Shown: positions 1-5,356, numbered from the stretch's first letter. The stretch: DNA of 6,051 bases from Clostridiaceae bacterium (GCA_028697435.1 JAQVFD010000140.1:1-6051), one strand, 5' to 3'. Numbers and translations: made by a program. Notes: generated from the letters alone by a model not told the origin.

Positions 1-16
1 GACGCTCTTCCGATCT
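1..16 (+). other. Illumina sequencing adapter remnant (not genomic)
   Basis: The first 16 bases, GACGCTCTTCCGATCT, are identical to the 3' end of the standard Illumina TruSeq Read 1 adapter. Untrimmed adapter at the outermost base is the usual sign of a contig edge. Genomic sequence therefore probably starts at base 17, and anything translated from these bases is artificial. Confidence 0.95.
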
Positions 17-17
17 T

Positions 18-191
18 AATGATACGCTGGAAGCAATTATAAAGGTTGTTGACGGGGACACAGCAGGGGTAAGAAGAGAATTATCAGAGTCTAAAGGTAT
101 TGCTTTTGATCACGGGAAGATAATCGAATATGCGGTTGAAAGTATAAGAAGCAGGCCAGGATACGAGGGAATAGGCAGGCTAACGGAATAA
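18..191 (+). CDS. C-terminal fragment of an unrecognised protein (5' end missing)
   Basis: An open frame enters from the adapter junction and ends at TAA 189-191, leaving about 57 native residues that begin NDTLEAIIKVV and end GYEGIGRLTE. I do not recognise the family. The fragment is charged and soluble-looking, probably helical, with no membrane segment and no cysteine. That it is coding is inferred from three things: the frame is open through to the window edge, codon use looks like the neighbours', and its stop lies only 15 nt before the next start, with the next gene's ribosome binding site in the gap. That spacing suggests it is an upstream member of the same operon. The real start and the product lie outside the window. 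Confidence 0.6.
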   Translation, partial: NDTLEAIIKVVDGDTAGVRRELSESKGIAFDHGKIIEYAVESIRSRPGYEGIGRLTE

Positions 192-198
192 AAGGAGG
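192..198 (+). promoter_or_regulatory. Ribosome binding site of the stalk-domain gene
   Basis: AAGGAGG lies 8 nt before ATG 207 and directly after the upstream TAA. It is a full anti-Shine-Dalgarno match and fixes the start of the stalk-domain protein. Confidence 0.85.
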
Positions 199-206
199 GA
201 CTATAC

Positions 207-1235
207 ATGAAAAAGATCAGGTTGGCAGTTACGTGGATTATCGTATTATTATCCTGTCTTTTAGTGTTTACATTTGCTGAGGATATGAAAAGGGTGGTGC
301 GTGGAACGGAGTCTGATGCCAGGATTATATATAACGGCAAAGAAGCGGTTTTTGGATTAAAACCGGTATTGATAGAAGGGAGCAACTATCTTTCCGTAAG
401 AGTGGTGTCTACCTTATTTGATAAAAATATATACTGGGATGCAAGCAAAAATGAGGTTATAATTACGGACAAAACCGATCCGCAATCGGAGTATCTGAAT
501 TCAGAGCTTGCCTTAAAGGACAAAAGCATACAAGAGCTTGAAGCTAAGATAAAAAAACTGGAAAGCAAAATGGTAAACGCAAAAAGGCTGAGTGTTGAAG
601 AACTTCAGGAGAAAATCAACAATGAATTTGGGGGATATGAGGGAGTATCATACAGAGTAATACTTTCAGGCAACGAAGATGAGATAAGGACTATATTTGA
701 AATTGACCTGGAAAAGGAAAAATCATCATGGAACCGTTTATCGGCAAAAGAGAGATATGAACTTATAGAAGAAGTTGCCGAAGTGATAATGGAGGAATAT
801 GCTTCAGCAAAAATCAAAGGCTATTACAAGGATATATCGGAGTCAAGTAAGCTGCTTCCTTTTCATTATAATTGGAAGGACGAGCTTGTAAAAGGTCACT
901 ATAAAAACTACAGCACCATAAGTATTATGGAGGAAGAATTCAACAATGAATATGACGATTATTTCAGAGGAATTCATTTTACCTTTGCTCTTAAAGGTAA
1001 TGAAAGCATAATGGAATACAAAGCTTACATACAAAAGGATAAGTTTGATACAGAGTGGAGCTCACTTTCGGATAGTTCCTTAAAAAACTTTATGAGAAAG
1101 CTGTGCAACGATTTAACCAAAGAATTCAAAGAGTGCTACATATATGGATATGTATATGATACTGACAACGATGAAGAATTGGCGTTTTGCGAACAGACAG
1201 TTGAAGGAGATTTCGTGTTCGGTAGAGAAGACTAA
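207..1235 (+). CDS. Exported stalk-domain protein with a coiled coil and a duplicated C-terminal domain
   Basis: A 342-residue protein, probably secreted or anchored at the cell surface. Residues 1-24 form a signal peptide: KK, then a hydrophobic core, with TFA before a likely cut at 24/25. Residues about 30-88 match the stalk domain (copper amine oxidase N-terminal-like, PF07833 type): a short beta repeat with a NGKEAVF strand, PVLIEGSNYLSVRVV in place of the usual P-x-R segment, and IYWDASKNEVII at the end. Residues about 95-125 are rich in E, K and L and predict a short coiled coil. The remaining part (about 131-342) matches no family I know, but it is an internal duplication: about 131-209 and 240-318 align at a 109-residue offset. 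Aligned identities include LxGNE (153-157/262-266), I166/I275, W175xxLS/W284xxLS and IxGYxxxD-type ends (203-209/312-318). Stalk domains usually display or space other domains at the envelope and do not bind copper. No catalytic motif is visible. It probably lies in one operon with its neighbours. The exact function is unknown. Confidence 0.85.
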   Translation: MKKIRLAVTWIIVLLSCLLVFTFAEDMKRVVRGTESDARIIYNGKEAVFGLKPVLIEGSNYLSVRVVSTLFDKNIYWDASKNEVIITDKTDPQSEYLNSELALKDKSIQELEAKIKKLESKMVNAKRLSVEELQEKINNEFGGYEGVSYRVILSGNEDEIRTIFEIDLEKEKSSWNRLSAKERYELIEEVAEVIMEEYASAKIKGYYKDISESSKLLPFHYNWKDELVKGHYKNYSTISIMEEEFNNEYDDYFRGIHFTFALKGNESIMEYKAYIQKDKFDTEWSSLSDSSLKNFMRKLCNDLTKEFKECYIYGYVYDTDNDEELAFCEQTVEGDFVFGRED

Positions 1236-1255
1236 CAAAAGCTAAAGAATATTAT

Positions 1256-1263
1256 AGGGAGGT
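1256..1263 (+). promoter_or_regulatory. Ribosome binding site of the FMN enzyme gene
   Basis: AGGGAGGT lies 5 nt before ATG 1269, in the 33-nt gap after the stalk-domain gene. I see no promoter or terminator in this gap, which supports co-transcription. Confidence 0.8.
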
Positions 1264-1268
1264 CACTT

Positions 1269-2282
1269 ATGAATTATAATGATGTATTGGAAAAAGCAAA
1301 ATCTCAAATAGGATCAAAATGCAGAGTCTGCCGTGAATGCAACGGAATAGCCTGCAGGGGTGAAATACCGGGCGTAGGCGGCAAGGGCAGCGGAAACGGA
1401 TTTATCAGGAACTATGAAAAGCTGAATGAGATAAAGCTTAATATGGATACAATATATGAATTCAAGGAAGTCGATATGTCCGTAGAGCTTTTTGGCAAAA
1501 GCTTTGCTTATCCGTTTTTTGCAGCTCCCATTGGAGGTTTGCAGACGAATTACGGAGAAGATTCAGATGAATATGAATATAGTAAAGCAATTGTAACGGG
1601 CTGCAAGAATGCAGGTGCTGCAGGCTTTACCGGTGATGGAGTAAAGGATATATTTTACGAAATGCCTTTAAAGGCAGTAGCTGAAGTTGGAGGATGGGGT
1701 ATACCTACAATAAAGCCTTGGAAGAATGATGAAATTCTGAGAAAGGTTAAAATGGCAGAAGCAGCAGGAGCTTTTGCTGTAGCCATGGATATTGATGCTG
1801 CCGGCCTGTCTCTTTTGGCTGCTTTAGGCAAACCCGTGGGTCCGAAATCTGTTGAAGAAATAAAGGAAGTAGTGACAAGTACTAAGCTGCCCTTTATATT
1901 AAAGGGAATTATGACAGTGGAGGGAGCAGTCAAAGCTGTTGAAGCGGGAGCATATGGAATAGTGATTTCCAACCATGGTGGCAGGGTATTTGATCATACA
2001 CCGGCAACTGTGGAGGTATTGCCGGAAATCTATAAAGCAGTAGGCGGAAAGATCAAAATATTCATAGACGGCGGAATAAGAACAGGAATTGACATTGTAA
2101 AAGTGATTGCCCTCGGTGCGGATGCGGTGCTTATCGGAAGACCTTATGCAATTGCTGCATACGGCGGCGGTGCAGAAGGAGTTGAGATATATACAAGAAA
2201 AATAGGTGCTGAGCTTAAAGATGCAATGATAATGGCAGGATGCAGTACCTTAAAAGACATAGATGAAAGAGTGATATACTAG
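1269..2282 (+). CDS. FMN-dependent alpha-hydroxy-acid dehydrogenase/oxidase family protein
   Basis: A 337-residue TIM-barrel flavoenzyme of the glycolate oxidase/lactate dehydrogenase family (PF01070), which oxidises 2-hydroxy acids to 2-oxo acids with FMN. Length is near the family norm. Visible family marks: AAPIGG (85-90) in the FMN-binding strand; K212 in ILKGIMTVEGA, the lysine that contacts FMN; SNHGGR (234-239) with catalytic-base H236 and substrate-binding R239; and DGGIRTG (267-273) with IGRPY (289-293), which hold the FMN phosphate. After SNHGGR it has VFD where the family usually has QLD. The N-terminus carries C18, C21, C24 and C29 (CxxCxxCxxxxC), which the classic plant and animal enzymes lack and which could bind an Fe-S cluster or a metal. 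I believe related clostridial proteins share it, but cannot check. In an anaerobe oxygen is an unlikely acceptor, so dehydrogenase is the better word (inference). Substrate is unknown. It is the last gene before a terminator. Cytosolic: no signal or membrane segment. Confidence 0.9.
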   Translation: MNYNDVLEKAKSQIGSKCRVCRECNGIACRGEIPGVGGKGSGNGFIRNYEKLNEIKLNMDTIYEFKEVDMSVELFGKSFAYPFFAAPIGGLQTNYGEDSDEYEYSKAIVTGCKNAGAAGFTGDGVKDIFYEMPLKAVAEVGGWGIPTIKPWKNDEILRKVKMAEAAGAFAVAMDIDAAGLSLLAALGKPVGPKSVEEIKEVVTSTKLPFILKGIMTVEGAVKAVEAGAYGIVISNHGGRVFDHTPATVEVLPEIYKAVGGKIKIFIDGGIRTGIDIVKVIALGADAVLIGRPYAIAAYGGGAEGVEIYTRKIGAELKDAMIMAGCSTLKDIDERVIY

Positions 2283-2304
2283 CGCCGAAAAGGCGCTTTT
2301 TTTT
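2281..2304 (+). terminator. Intrinsic terminator of the left operon, overlapping the stop codon
   Basis: AGCGCC (2281-2286) and GGCGCT (2292-2297) form a perfect 6-bp GC-rich stem with a GAAAA loop. The T run is 2297-2304. The stem begins with the last two bases of the FMN enzyme's TAG stop codon. Confidence 0.92.
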
Positions 2305-2389
2305 ATGTATTTAATTCCAGCGAGTATTTAAAAGGCACCAGAGGAAAAAATAAAACATTATGTGCAAGTATTACCGAATAAGATAAAAC

Positions 2390-2396
2390 AGGAGGG
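2390..2396 (+). promoter_or_regulatory. Ribosome binding site of the UbiA-family gene
   Basis: AGGAGGG lies 6 nt before ATG 2403. The 98 nt between the upstream terminator and this start must hold the promoter, but I could not identify a convincing -35/-10 pair there. Confidence 0.8.
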
Positions 2397-2402
2397 AAAA
2401 AC

Positions 2403-3290
2403 ATGGAAGGGGTGAAAAAGCTGGAAGGCTGGGTCAAAGTCAAGGGCTTTATACTCATATTAAGACCCAGGCAGTGGATCAAGAATTTATTCTTATTCGC
2501 AGCACTGCTGTTTTCAAGGAATATAGACAACCCATTATATATAATCACTTCTTTTTATGCCTTTCTGTGTTTCTGTATGATATCCTCCACAGTATATATA
2601 TTCAATGATATCCGTGATATAGAAAAGGACAGGAAGCATCCCATAAAAAGAAAGCGCCCTATAGCCGCAGGCGTATTAACCCGGAGGGAAGCACAGATAT
2701 TGATGTTAATAATGCTTCCTTTCTCGTCAGCGTTATCATTCATGCTGAATTACAGCTTTGGTTTTATTGTTATGGCCTACCTGCTGAACAATGTGATATA
2801 TACATTATATGTAAAGAACATTGTCATTCTTGATGTGATGTCAATTGCTCTGGGCTTCATATTGAGAGTCTCCGCCGGAGCTGTAGTAATTAGGGTGGCA
2901 ATATCTCCCTGGCTGCTGCTGTGCACTTTCCTGCTGGCACTGTTTCTGGGCTTCAGCAAAAGGAGAAATGAGCTTTTGATATTTCAGGAGAATGCGTATA
3001 ACCATAGACGGATCTTGGAGCACTATTCCCTGGAATTTATTGATAACATGCTTTCCATTGTAACAACTTCTACGCTGATTTCATATAGTATGTATACCTT
3101 TTACGCAAGCAGTAACAGGCGCTCAATGATTACAATCCTGTTTGTCCTGTACGGAATTTTCAGGTATCAATACATCATTTACAATAAAAAAATGGGTGAA
3201 AGCCCCGAAGAAATAGTGCTCACCGACAAGCCCCTTGCAGTTGACATAATGCTTTGGGTATTAGTCAGCGTAGTCATCTTGTATGTGTAA
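2403..3290 (+). CDS. UbiA-family membrane transferase, decaprenyl-phosphate phosphoribosyltransferase type
   Basis: A 295-residue polytopic membrane protein of the UbiA prenyltransferase superfamily. It most resembles the branch that includes mycobacterial Rv3806c (UbiA), which transfers 5-phosphoribose from PRPP to a polyprenyl phosphate. The visible marks of that branch are RPRQWIKNLFLFAALLFS (21-38); the first Asp-rich motif N68-D69-x2-D72-x3-D76, followed by RKHPIKRKRPIAAG (77-90); and the second conserved region YTLYVKNIVILD (133-144) with GFILRVSAGA (151-160). Hydrophobic stretches near 28-38, 44-66, 98-127, 140-165, 168-185, 206-230, 240-258 and 278-295 fit the family's eight or nine helices. 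Length is normal. In mycobacteria the product feeds arabinan synthesis through DprE1/DprE2; neither partner is in this window, and the lipid here would probably be another polyprenol. Its 3' end overlaps the convergent glycosyltransferase gene by 30 bp. The fold is certain; the exact substrate is inferred from motifs. Confidence 0.88.
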   Translation: MEGVKKLEGWVKVKGFILILRPRQWIKNLFLFAALLFSRNIDNPLYIITSFYAFLCFCMISSTVYIFNDIRDIEKDRKHPIKRKRPIAAGVLTRREAQILMLIMLPFSSALSFMLNYSFGFIVMAYLLNNVIYTLYVKNIVILDVMSIALGFILRVSAGAVVIRVAISPWLLLCTFLLALFLGFSKRRNELLIFQENAYNHRRILEHYSLEFIDNMLSIVTTSTLISYSMYTFYASSNRRSMITILFVLYGIFRYQYIIYNKKMGESPEEIVLTDKPLAVDIMLWVLVSVVILYV

Positions 3291-3295
3291 TACCC
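3256..3295. repeat. Inverted repeat at the convergent gene overlap, holding both stop codons
   Basis: GGGTATTA (3256-3263) and TAATACCC (3288-3295) are perfect 8-bp inverted arms 24 nt apart. The left arm ends with the complement of the glycosyltransferase stop (3261-3263). The right arm begins with the UbiA-family stop TAA (3288-3290). No T run follows on either strand, so it is not a standard terminator. It could be a weak bidirectional hairpin or chance. Confidence 0.5.
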
Positions 3296-4610
3296 CGGCC
3301 AGAAAGATTCCAATGAGGATGCAGAGGAAGGGCTCTGCAGGCACTCTGTATCTCGGAGCATAATAGAAGATAAGTATAATAAGGTTCATGTACAGGAAGT
3401 TTCCTATTATCCATGCAGGCTCGCAAAAAAGTATGAACAGTGATCTGTGAGATATGAGTCTGAGTATAAAAAGCACCAGAAGTATTAGCGCAGATTTCCA
3501 TAAAAATTCAAAGGACATCTGCGGAAGACCGCCTATTCCCATTTTAATAAGGCTTTCGTAAAGGGGGAGTCTGTAGGTTTTATCCAAATAGACTTTAGCT
3601 TCGGAGATATGATAATCCCCGTGATAGAAAAAAAGCTGCTGTTTAGTACTTAAAAGCTCTATTTCCCGAGACACATTGTTTCTTATGTAAACCAAGCCTT
3701 CCTTGTAGCCCGTCTCATACAACTTATACATATCGGGTTCAGGCTTCTTTATGTCTACCCATGTTCCGTTGGAATTAGGATTATGAGCGATGCAGAAGTT
3801 GACAGGACCATTGGTATCTATCAGTATTAAGCGGCCTGTAAGGGCATAATTTCTAATAATCCAGGGAGAAAGCACTGCAAACATGACCAGAAGTGTTATG
3901 GTTAGATTCGTGGTGAGAAGCTTAATGCCCCGCAGAATGCTGAGCCTTTTGGCTGTAATGAAAAACAGCGCAGAAACAAGCATAACGGCAGGAAGCAGAA
4001 GTAGTACAGGACGTGTAAGATTGCCCAGACCAAGTAAAATTGAGAACAGAATAAGATGCCGGATTGAGGCGTAACCCTTGGTATGACTAAGCTTGGGGGA
4101 CATTTCACTTTTAAAATATCTAAGGCAGAAATATACTGCGGATAAATATATGGTGATGAATACCGTTTCAACGTATAGGTGATTGGAGTAGACCACCATC
4201 CGTGGATTTAAGGCCATTAAGATGCCAGCGGCAAGCCCTGCCTCTTCATTTAGGCTGCTGTAGTCCTTCAGAGCTTCCCGGGCTATACTGCTGCATATAA
4301 GGCAGGAAGCGGCGGAAAGGCAGGCTTGTATTACCCTCATTACAAGAAAGTTCTGTGCTGTGCCGAAAAACCTGTAAACAAAGCCTGAAAGGAAGATGTA
4401 TAAGGGAGGCCAGTAAGCATATCTTGACCAATGATCTCCGAAGCTGTGTCCGTAGTATTCTCCGCCCATTACGTTTAAGGCATAGTTATACATGCTCCAT
4501 GCGTCGATTTTGAATTCGAAAGGGGCATATATTATAAAGCGAAGTCTTAAATATAGTGCAATTCCAAGGATCAGCCCTGTATATATAAGGGTTTTGCCAT
4601 TGCGAATCAA
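3261..4610 (-). CDS. GT-C fold membrane glycosyltransferase (GT39/ArnT-like)
   Basis: A 449-residue integral membrane protein of the dolichyl/polyprenyl-phosphate-sugar-dependent GT-C class. Such enzymes move a sugar from a polyprenyl-phosphate donor to an acceptor on the outer face of the membrane. Helix 1 (about 8-28) is followed by an outer loop with D36 (FKIDAW), at the place of the usual catalytic Asp, then YAYWPPLYIFLSGFVYRFFG (64-83), the family's R/Y-P-P-L-Y motif. Further marks are LGNLTRPVLLLLPAV (194-208), SPWIIRNYALTGR (248-260) followed by NGPVNFCIAHNPNSNGTW (267-284), and YYAPRYRVPAEPFL (416-429) in the last helices. About 9-11 helices are predicted, with a hydrophilic loop near 285-370. 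The start is TTG 4610-4608: a strong ribosome binding site lies 4 nt upstream, and the first in-frame ATG would be codon 40, beyond the catalytic loop. Donor and acceptor are unknown. It is convergent with the UbiA-family gene and divergent from the GntR gene. Confidence 0.87.
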   Translation of the reverse strand: MIRNGKTLIYTGLILGIALYLRLRFIIYAPFEFKIDAWSMYNYALNVMGGEYYGHSFGDHWSRYAYWPPLYIFLSGFVYRFFGTAQNFLVMRVIQACLSAASCLICSSIAREALKDYSSLNEEAGLAAGILMALNPRMVVYSNHLYVETVFITIYLSAVYFCLRYFKSEMSPKLSHTKGYASIRHLILFSILLGLGNLTRPVLLLLPAVMLVSALFFITAKRLSILRGIKLLTTNLTITLLVMFAVLSPWIIRNYALTGRLILIDTNGPVNFCIAHNPNSNGTWVDIKKPEPDMYKLYETGYKEGLVYIRNNVSREIELLSTKQQLFFYHGDYHISEAKVYLDKTYRLPLYESLIKMGIGGLPQMSFEFLWKSALILLVLFILRLISHRSLFILFCEPAWIIGNFLYMNLIILIFYYAPRYRVPAEPFLCILIGIFLAGVLHIQDDYAD

Positions 4611-4614
4611 TTGT

Positions 4615-4624
4615 CTTCCTCCCT
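4615..4624 (-). promoter_or_regulatory. Ribosome binding site that sets the TTG start of the glycosyltransferase
   Basis: On the minus strand AGGGAGGAAG lies 4 nt before TTG (4610-4608). Its quality and position support the non-ATG start. Confidence 0.8.
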
Positions 4625-4659
4625 ATTTTTGAAAACCTGCACTTTTCACCATATTTCTA

Positions 4660-4671
4660 TGTATATATACA
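4660..4671. repeat. 12-bp palindrome upstream of the glycosyltransferase
   Basis: TGTATATATACA is a perfect palindrome about 50 bp upstream of the glycosyltransferase start, near the minus-strand TATAAT at about 4677-4682. It might be an operator, but alternating TA sequence can also arise by chance in AT-rich DNA. Confidence 0.4.
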
Positions 4672-4746
4672 CATACATTATATTAATTTAACCCCTAAAA
4701 TATTATATACTCATTAAAACCCCGGAGAATTACCCTAATTCTGGTG

Positions 4747-4774
4747 TCTCGTATCTCGTATCTCATGTCTGACG
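4747..4774. repeat. 7-bp tandem repeat, four units
   Basis: Consecutive heptamers are TCTCGTA (4747-4753), TCTCGTA (4754-4760), TCTCATG (4761-4767) and TCTGACG (4768-4774). The first two are identical and the others decay. They sit 29 bp upstream of the -35 box of the GntR promoter. Confidence 0.7.
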
Positions 4775-4802
4775 CACCTTTCTACATCTTTCATCAATTT
4801 TA

Positions 4803-4831
4803 TTGACACCAAGGTCGAAAATGTCTATACT
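4803..4831 (+). promoter_or_regulatory. Near-consensus sigma-A promoter of the GntR regulator
   Basis: TTGACA (4803-4808) is a perfect -35 box and TATACT (4826-4831) a five-of-six -10 box, with the optimal 17-bp spacer. Transcription would begin at about 4838, giving a leader of about 140 nt before GTG 4979. The expected start site falls inside the left arm of the inverted repeat, which suggests repression at initiation, perhaps by the regulator itself. Confidence 0.85.
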
Positions 4832-4888
4832 GTACATATATGGTATGCACGGTATTAACACTATGAACACTATGTACGGAATACACGA
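4832..4888. repeat. Inverted repeat enclosing a 9-bp direct-repeat array (candidate operator)
   Basis: GTACATA (4832-4838) and TATGTAC (4871-4877) are perfect 7-bp inverted arms. Between and over them run head-to-tail 9-mers: TATGCACGG (4844-4852), TATTAACAC (4853-4861), TATGAACAC (4862-4870), TATGTACGG (4871-4879) and a decayed AATACACGA (4880-4888). Units 1 and 4 differ at one base, as do units 2 and 3, an A-B-B-A order. The block overlaps and follows the predicted transcription start, where a GntR-family operator would block RNA polymerase. No protein is shown to bind here. Confidence 0.6.
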
Positions 4889-4957
4889 TTTTCAGCATGT
4901 GCCAGTGTATAGTTGAAGATTACAGTTGGGACAGAATCTGTCTCACAGTTAGACTTC

Positions 4958-4971
4958 AAGGAGATGAGGTG
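4958..4971 (+). promoter_or_regulatory. Ribosome binding site deciding the GntR start
   Basis: AAGGAGATGAGGTG carries two purine-rich Shine-Dalgarno-like matches. GAGGTG ends 7 nt before GTG 4979. The in-frame ATG at 4964 lies within this site, with no spacing from AAGGAG, so it is unlikely to be the start. Confidence 0.75.
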
Positions 4972-4978
4972 TATATAT

Positions 4979-5356
4979 GTGGATATAACAGTCAGTAATT
5001 TGACAAATGAACCCATATATGTGCAGATTGCAAACCAGATTAAAAAACAGATTATCAATCAGCAGCTGAAGCCCGGGGAAAGTTTACCATCCATCAGGAA
5101 GCTGGCGGCTGATTTGCACATAAGTGTGATTACCACCAAGAGAGCCTATGATGAACTTGAAAAAGAAGGCTTTATTGTGACTGTGGTCGGAAAGGGCTGC
5201 TTTGTTTCAAGGGAGAATATGGAGTTCATCAGGGAAAAGAAGATTAGAATGGTTGAGGAAAAGCTGTCTGAGGTGATAAAGGACAGCAGGGTACTGAATA
5301 TAGGACTCCAGGGATTGAAAATGATGATTGAGGTCTTGTATAGAGAAGGAGTATAG
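4979..5356 (+). CDS. GntR-family transcriptional regulator, YtrA type
   Basis: With the GTG start this is a 125-residue DNA-binding protein, the usual size of the YtrA subfamily: an N-terminal winged helix-turn-helix and a short helical tail for dimerisation, without the large ligand-binding domain of other GntR proteins. Family marks are NEPIYVQIANQIKKQII (10-26), GESLPSIRKLAADLHIS (33-49), ITTKRAYDELEKEGFI (51-66, recognition helix region) and the wing VVGKGCFV (69-76). The open frame extends upstream to ATG 4913, adding 22 residues that do not resemble the family; the ribosome binding site and the homologous start (MDI-type) favour 4979. YtrA regulators usually head an operon with an ABC transporter, but here a terminator follows the stop codon at once, so the gene is transcribed alone. 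It probably represses its own promoter and perhaps the divergent glycosyltransferase. The effector is unknown. Confidence 0.9.
   Translation: MDITVSNLTNEPIYVQIANQIKKQIINQQLKPGESLPSIRKLAADLHISVITTKRAYDELEKEGFIVTVVGKGCFVSRENMEFIREKKIRMVEEKLSEVIKDSRVLNIGLQGLKMMIEVLYREGV

Larger units (their letters stand above)
4611..4978. other. 368-bp divergent intergenic region with short repeats
   Basis: This gap separates the left-reading glycosyltransferase from the right-reading GntR regulator. From left to right it holds the glycosyltransferase ribosome binding site, a 12-bp palindrome (4660-4671), a hairpin AGAATT/AATTCT (4726-4731/4737-4742, loop ACCCT), a 7-bp tandem repeat (4747-4774), a sigma-A promoter (4803-4831), a 9-bp repeat array inside an inverted repeat (4832-4888) and the GntR ribosome binding site. 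For the glycosyltransferase, minus-strand TATAAT boxes occur at about 4677-4682 and 4705-4710, but no good -35 box pairs with either. I see no gene in it. Confidence 0.7.

Noticed and set aside
249..257. Lipobox-like LLSC at residues 14-17 of the stalk protein
   Set aside because: The position before Ser is Leu, which is not typical, and a long hydrophobic stretch continues after the Cys, so an ordinary signal peptide cut near residue 24 fits better.
1655..1972. 105-codon open frame on the minus strand
   Set aside because: It lies wholly inside the clearly coding FMN enzyme gene, has low-complexity Ala/Thr/Pro-rich content typical of an antisense shadow and no ribosome binding site support.
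2305..2402. Search for a promoter of the UbiA-family gene
   Set aside because: AT-rich hexamers such as TATTAC occur but none has a -35 partner at 16-18 bp. A promoter is expected here but I cannot place it.
3256..3295. Bidirectional intrinsic terminator between the convergent genes
   Set aside because: The stem is perfect but has a 24-nt loop and no T run on either side, so it is listed only as an inverted repeat.
3902..4171. 89-codon minus-strand open frame in a different frame within the glycosyltransferase
   Set aside because: It overlaps conserved glycosyltransferase motifs and shows no family signal of its own; it is an out-of-frame shadow.
4832..4888. CRISPR array or replication iterons
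   Set aside because: Units are 9 bp, contiguous and without spacers, and no Cas or replication-initiator gene is nearby; operator or leader structure is more likely.
4913..4978. ATG 4913 as the start of the GntR regulator
   Set aside because: The 22 extra residues are unlike the family's N-terminus, there is no ribosome binding site before 4913, and a strong one sits 7 nt before GTG 4979.
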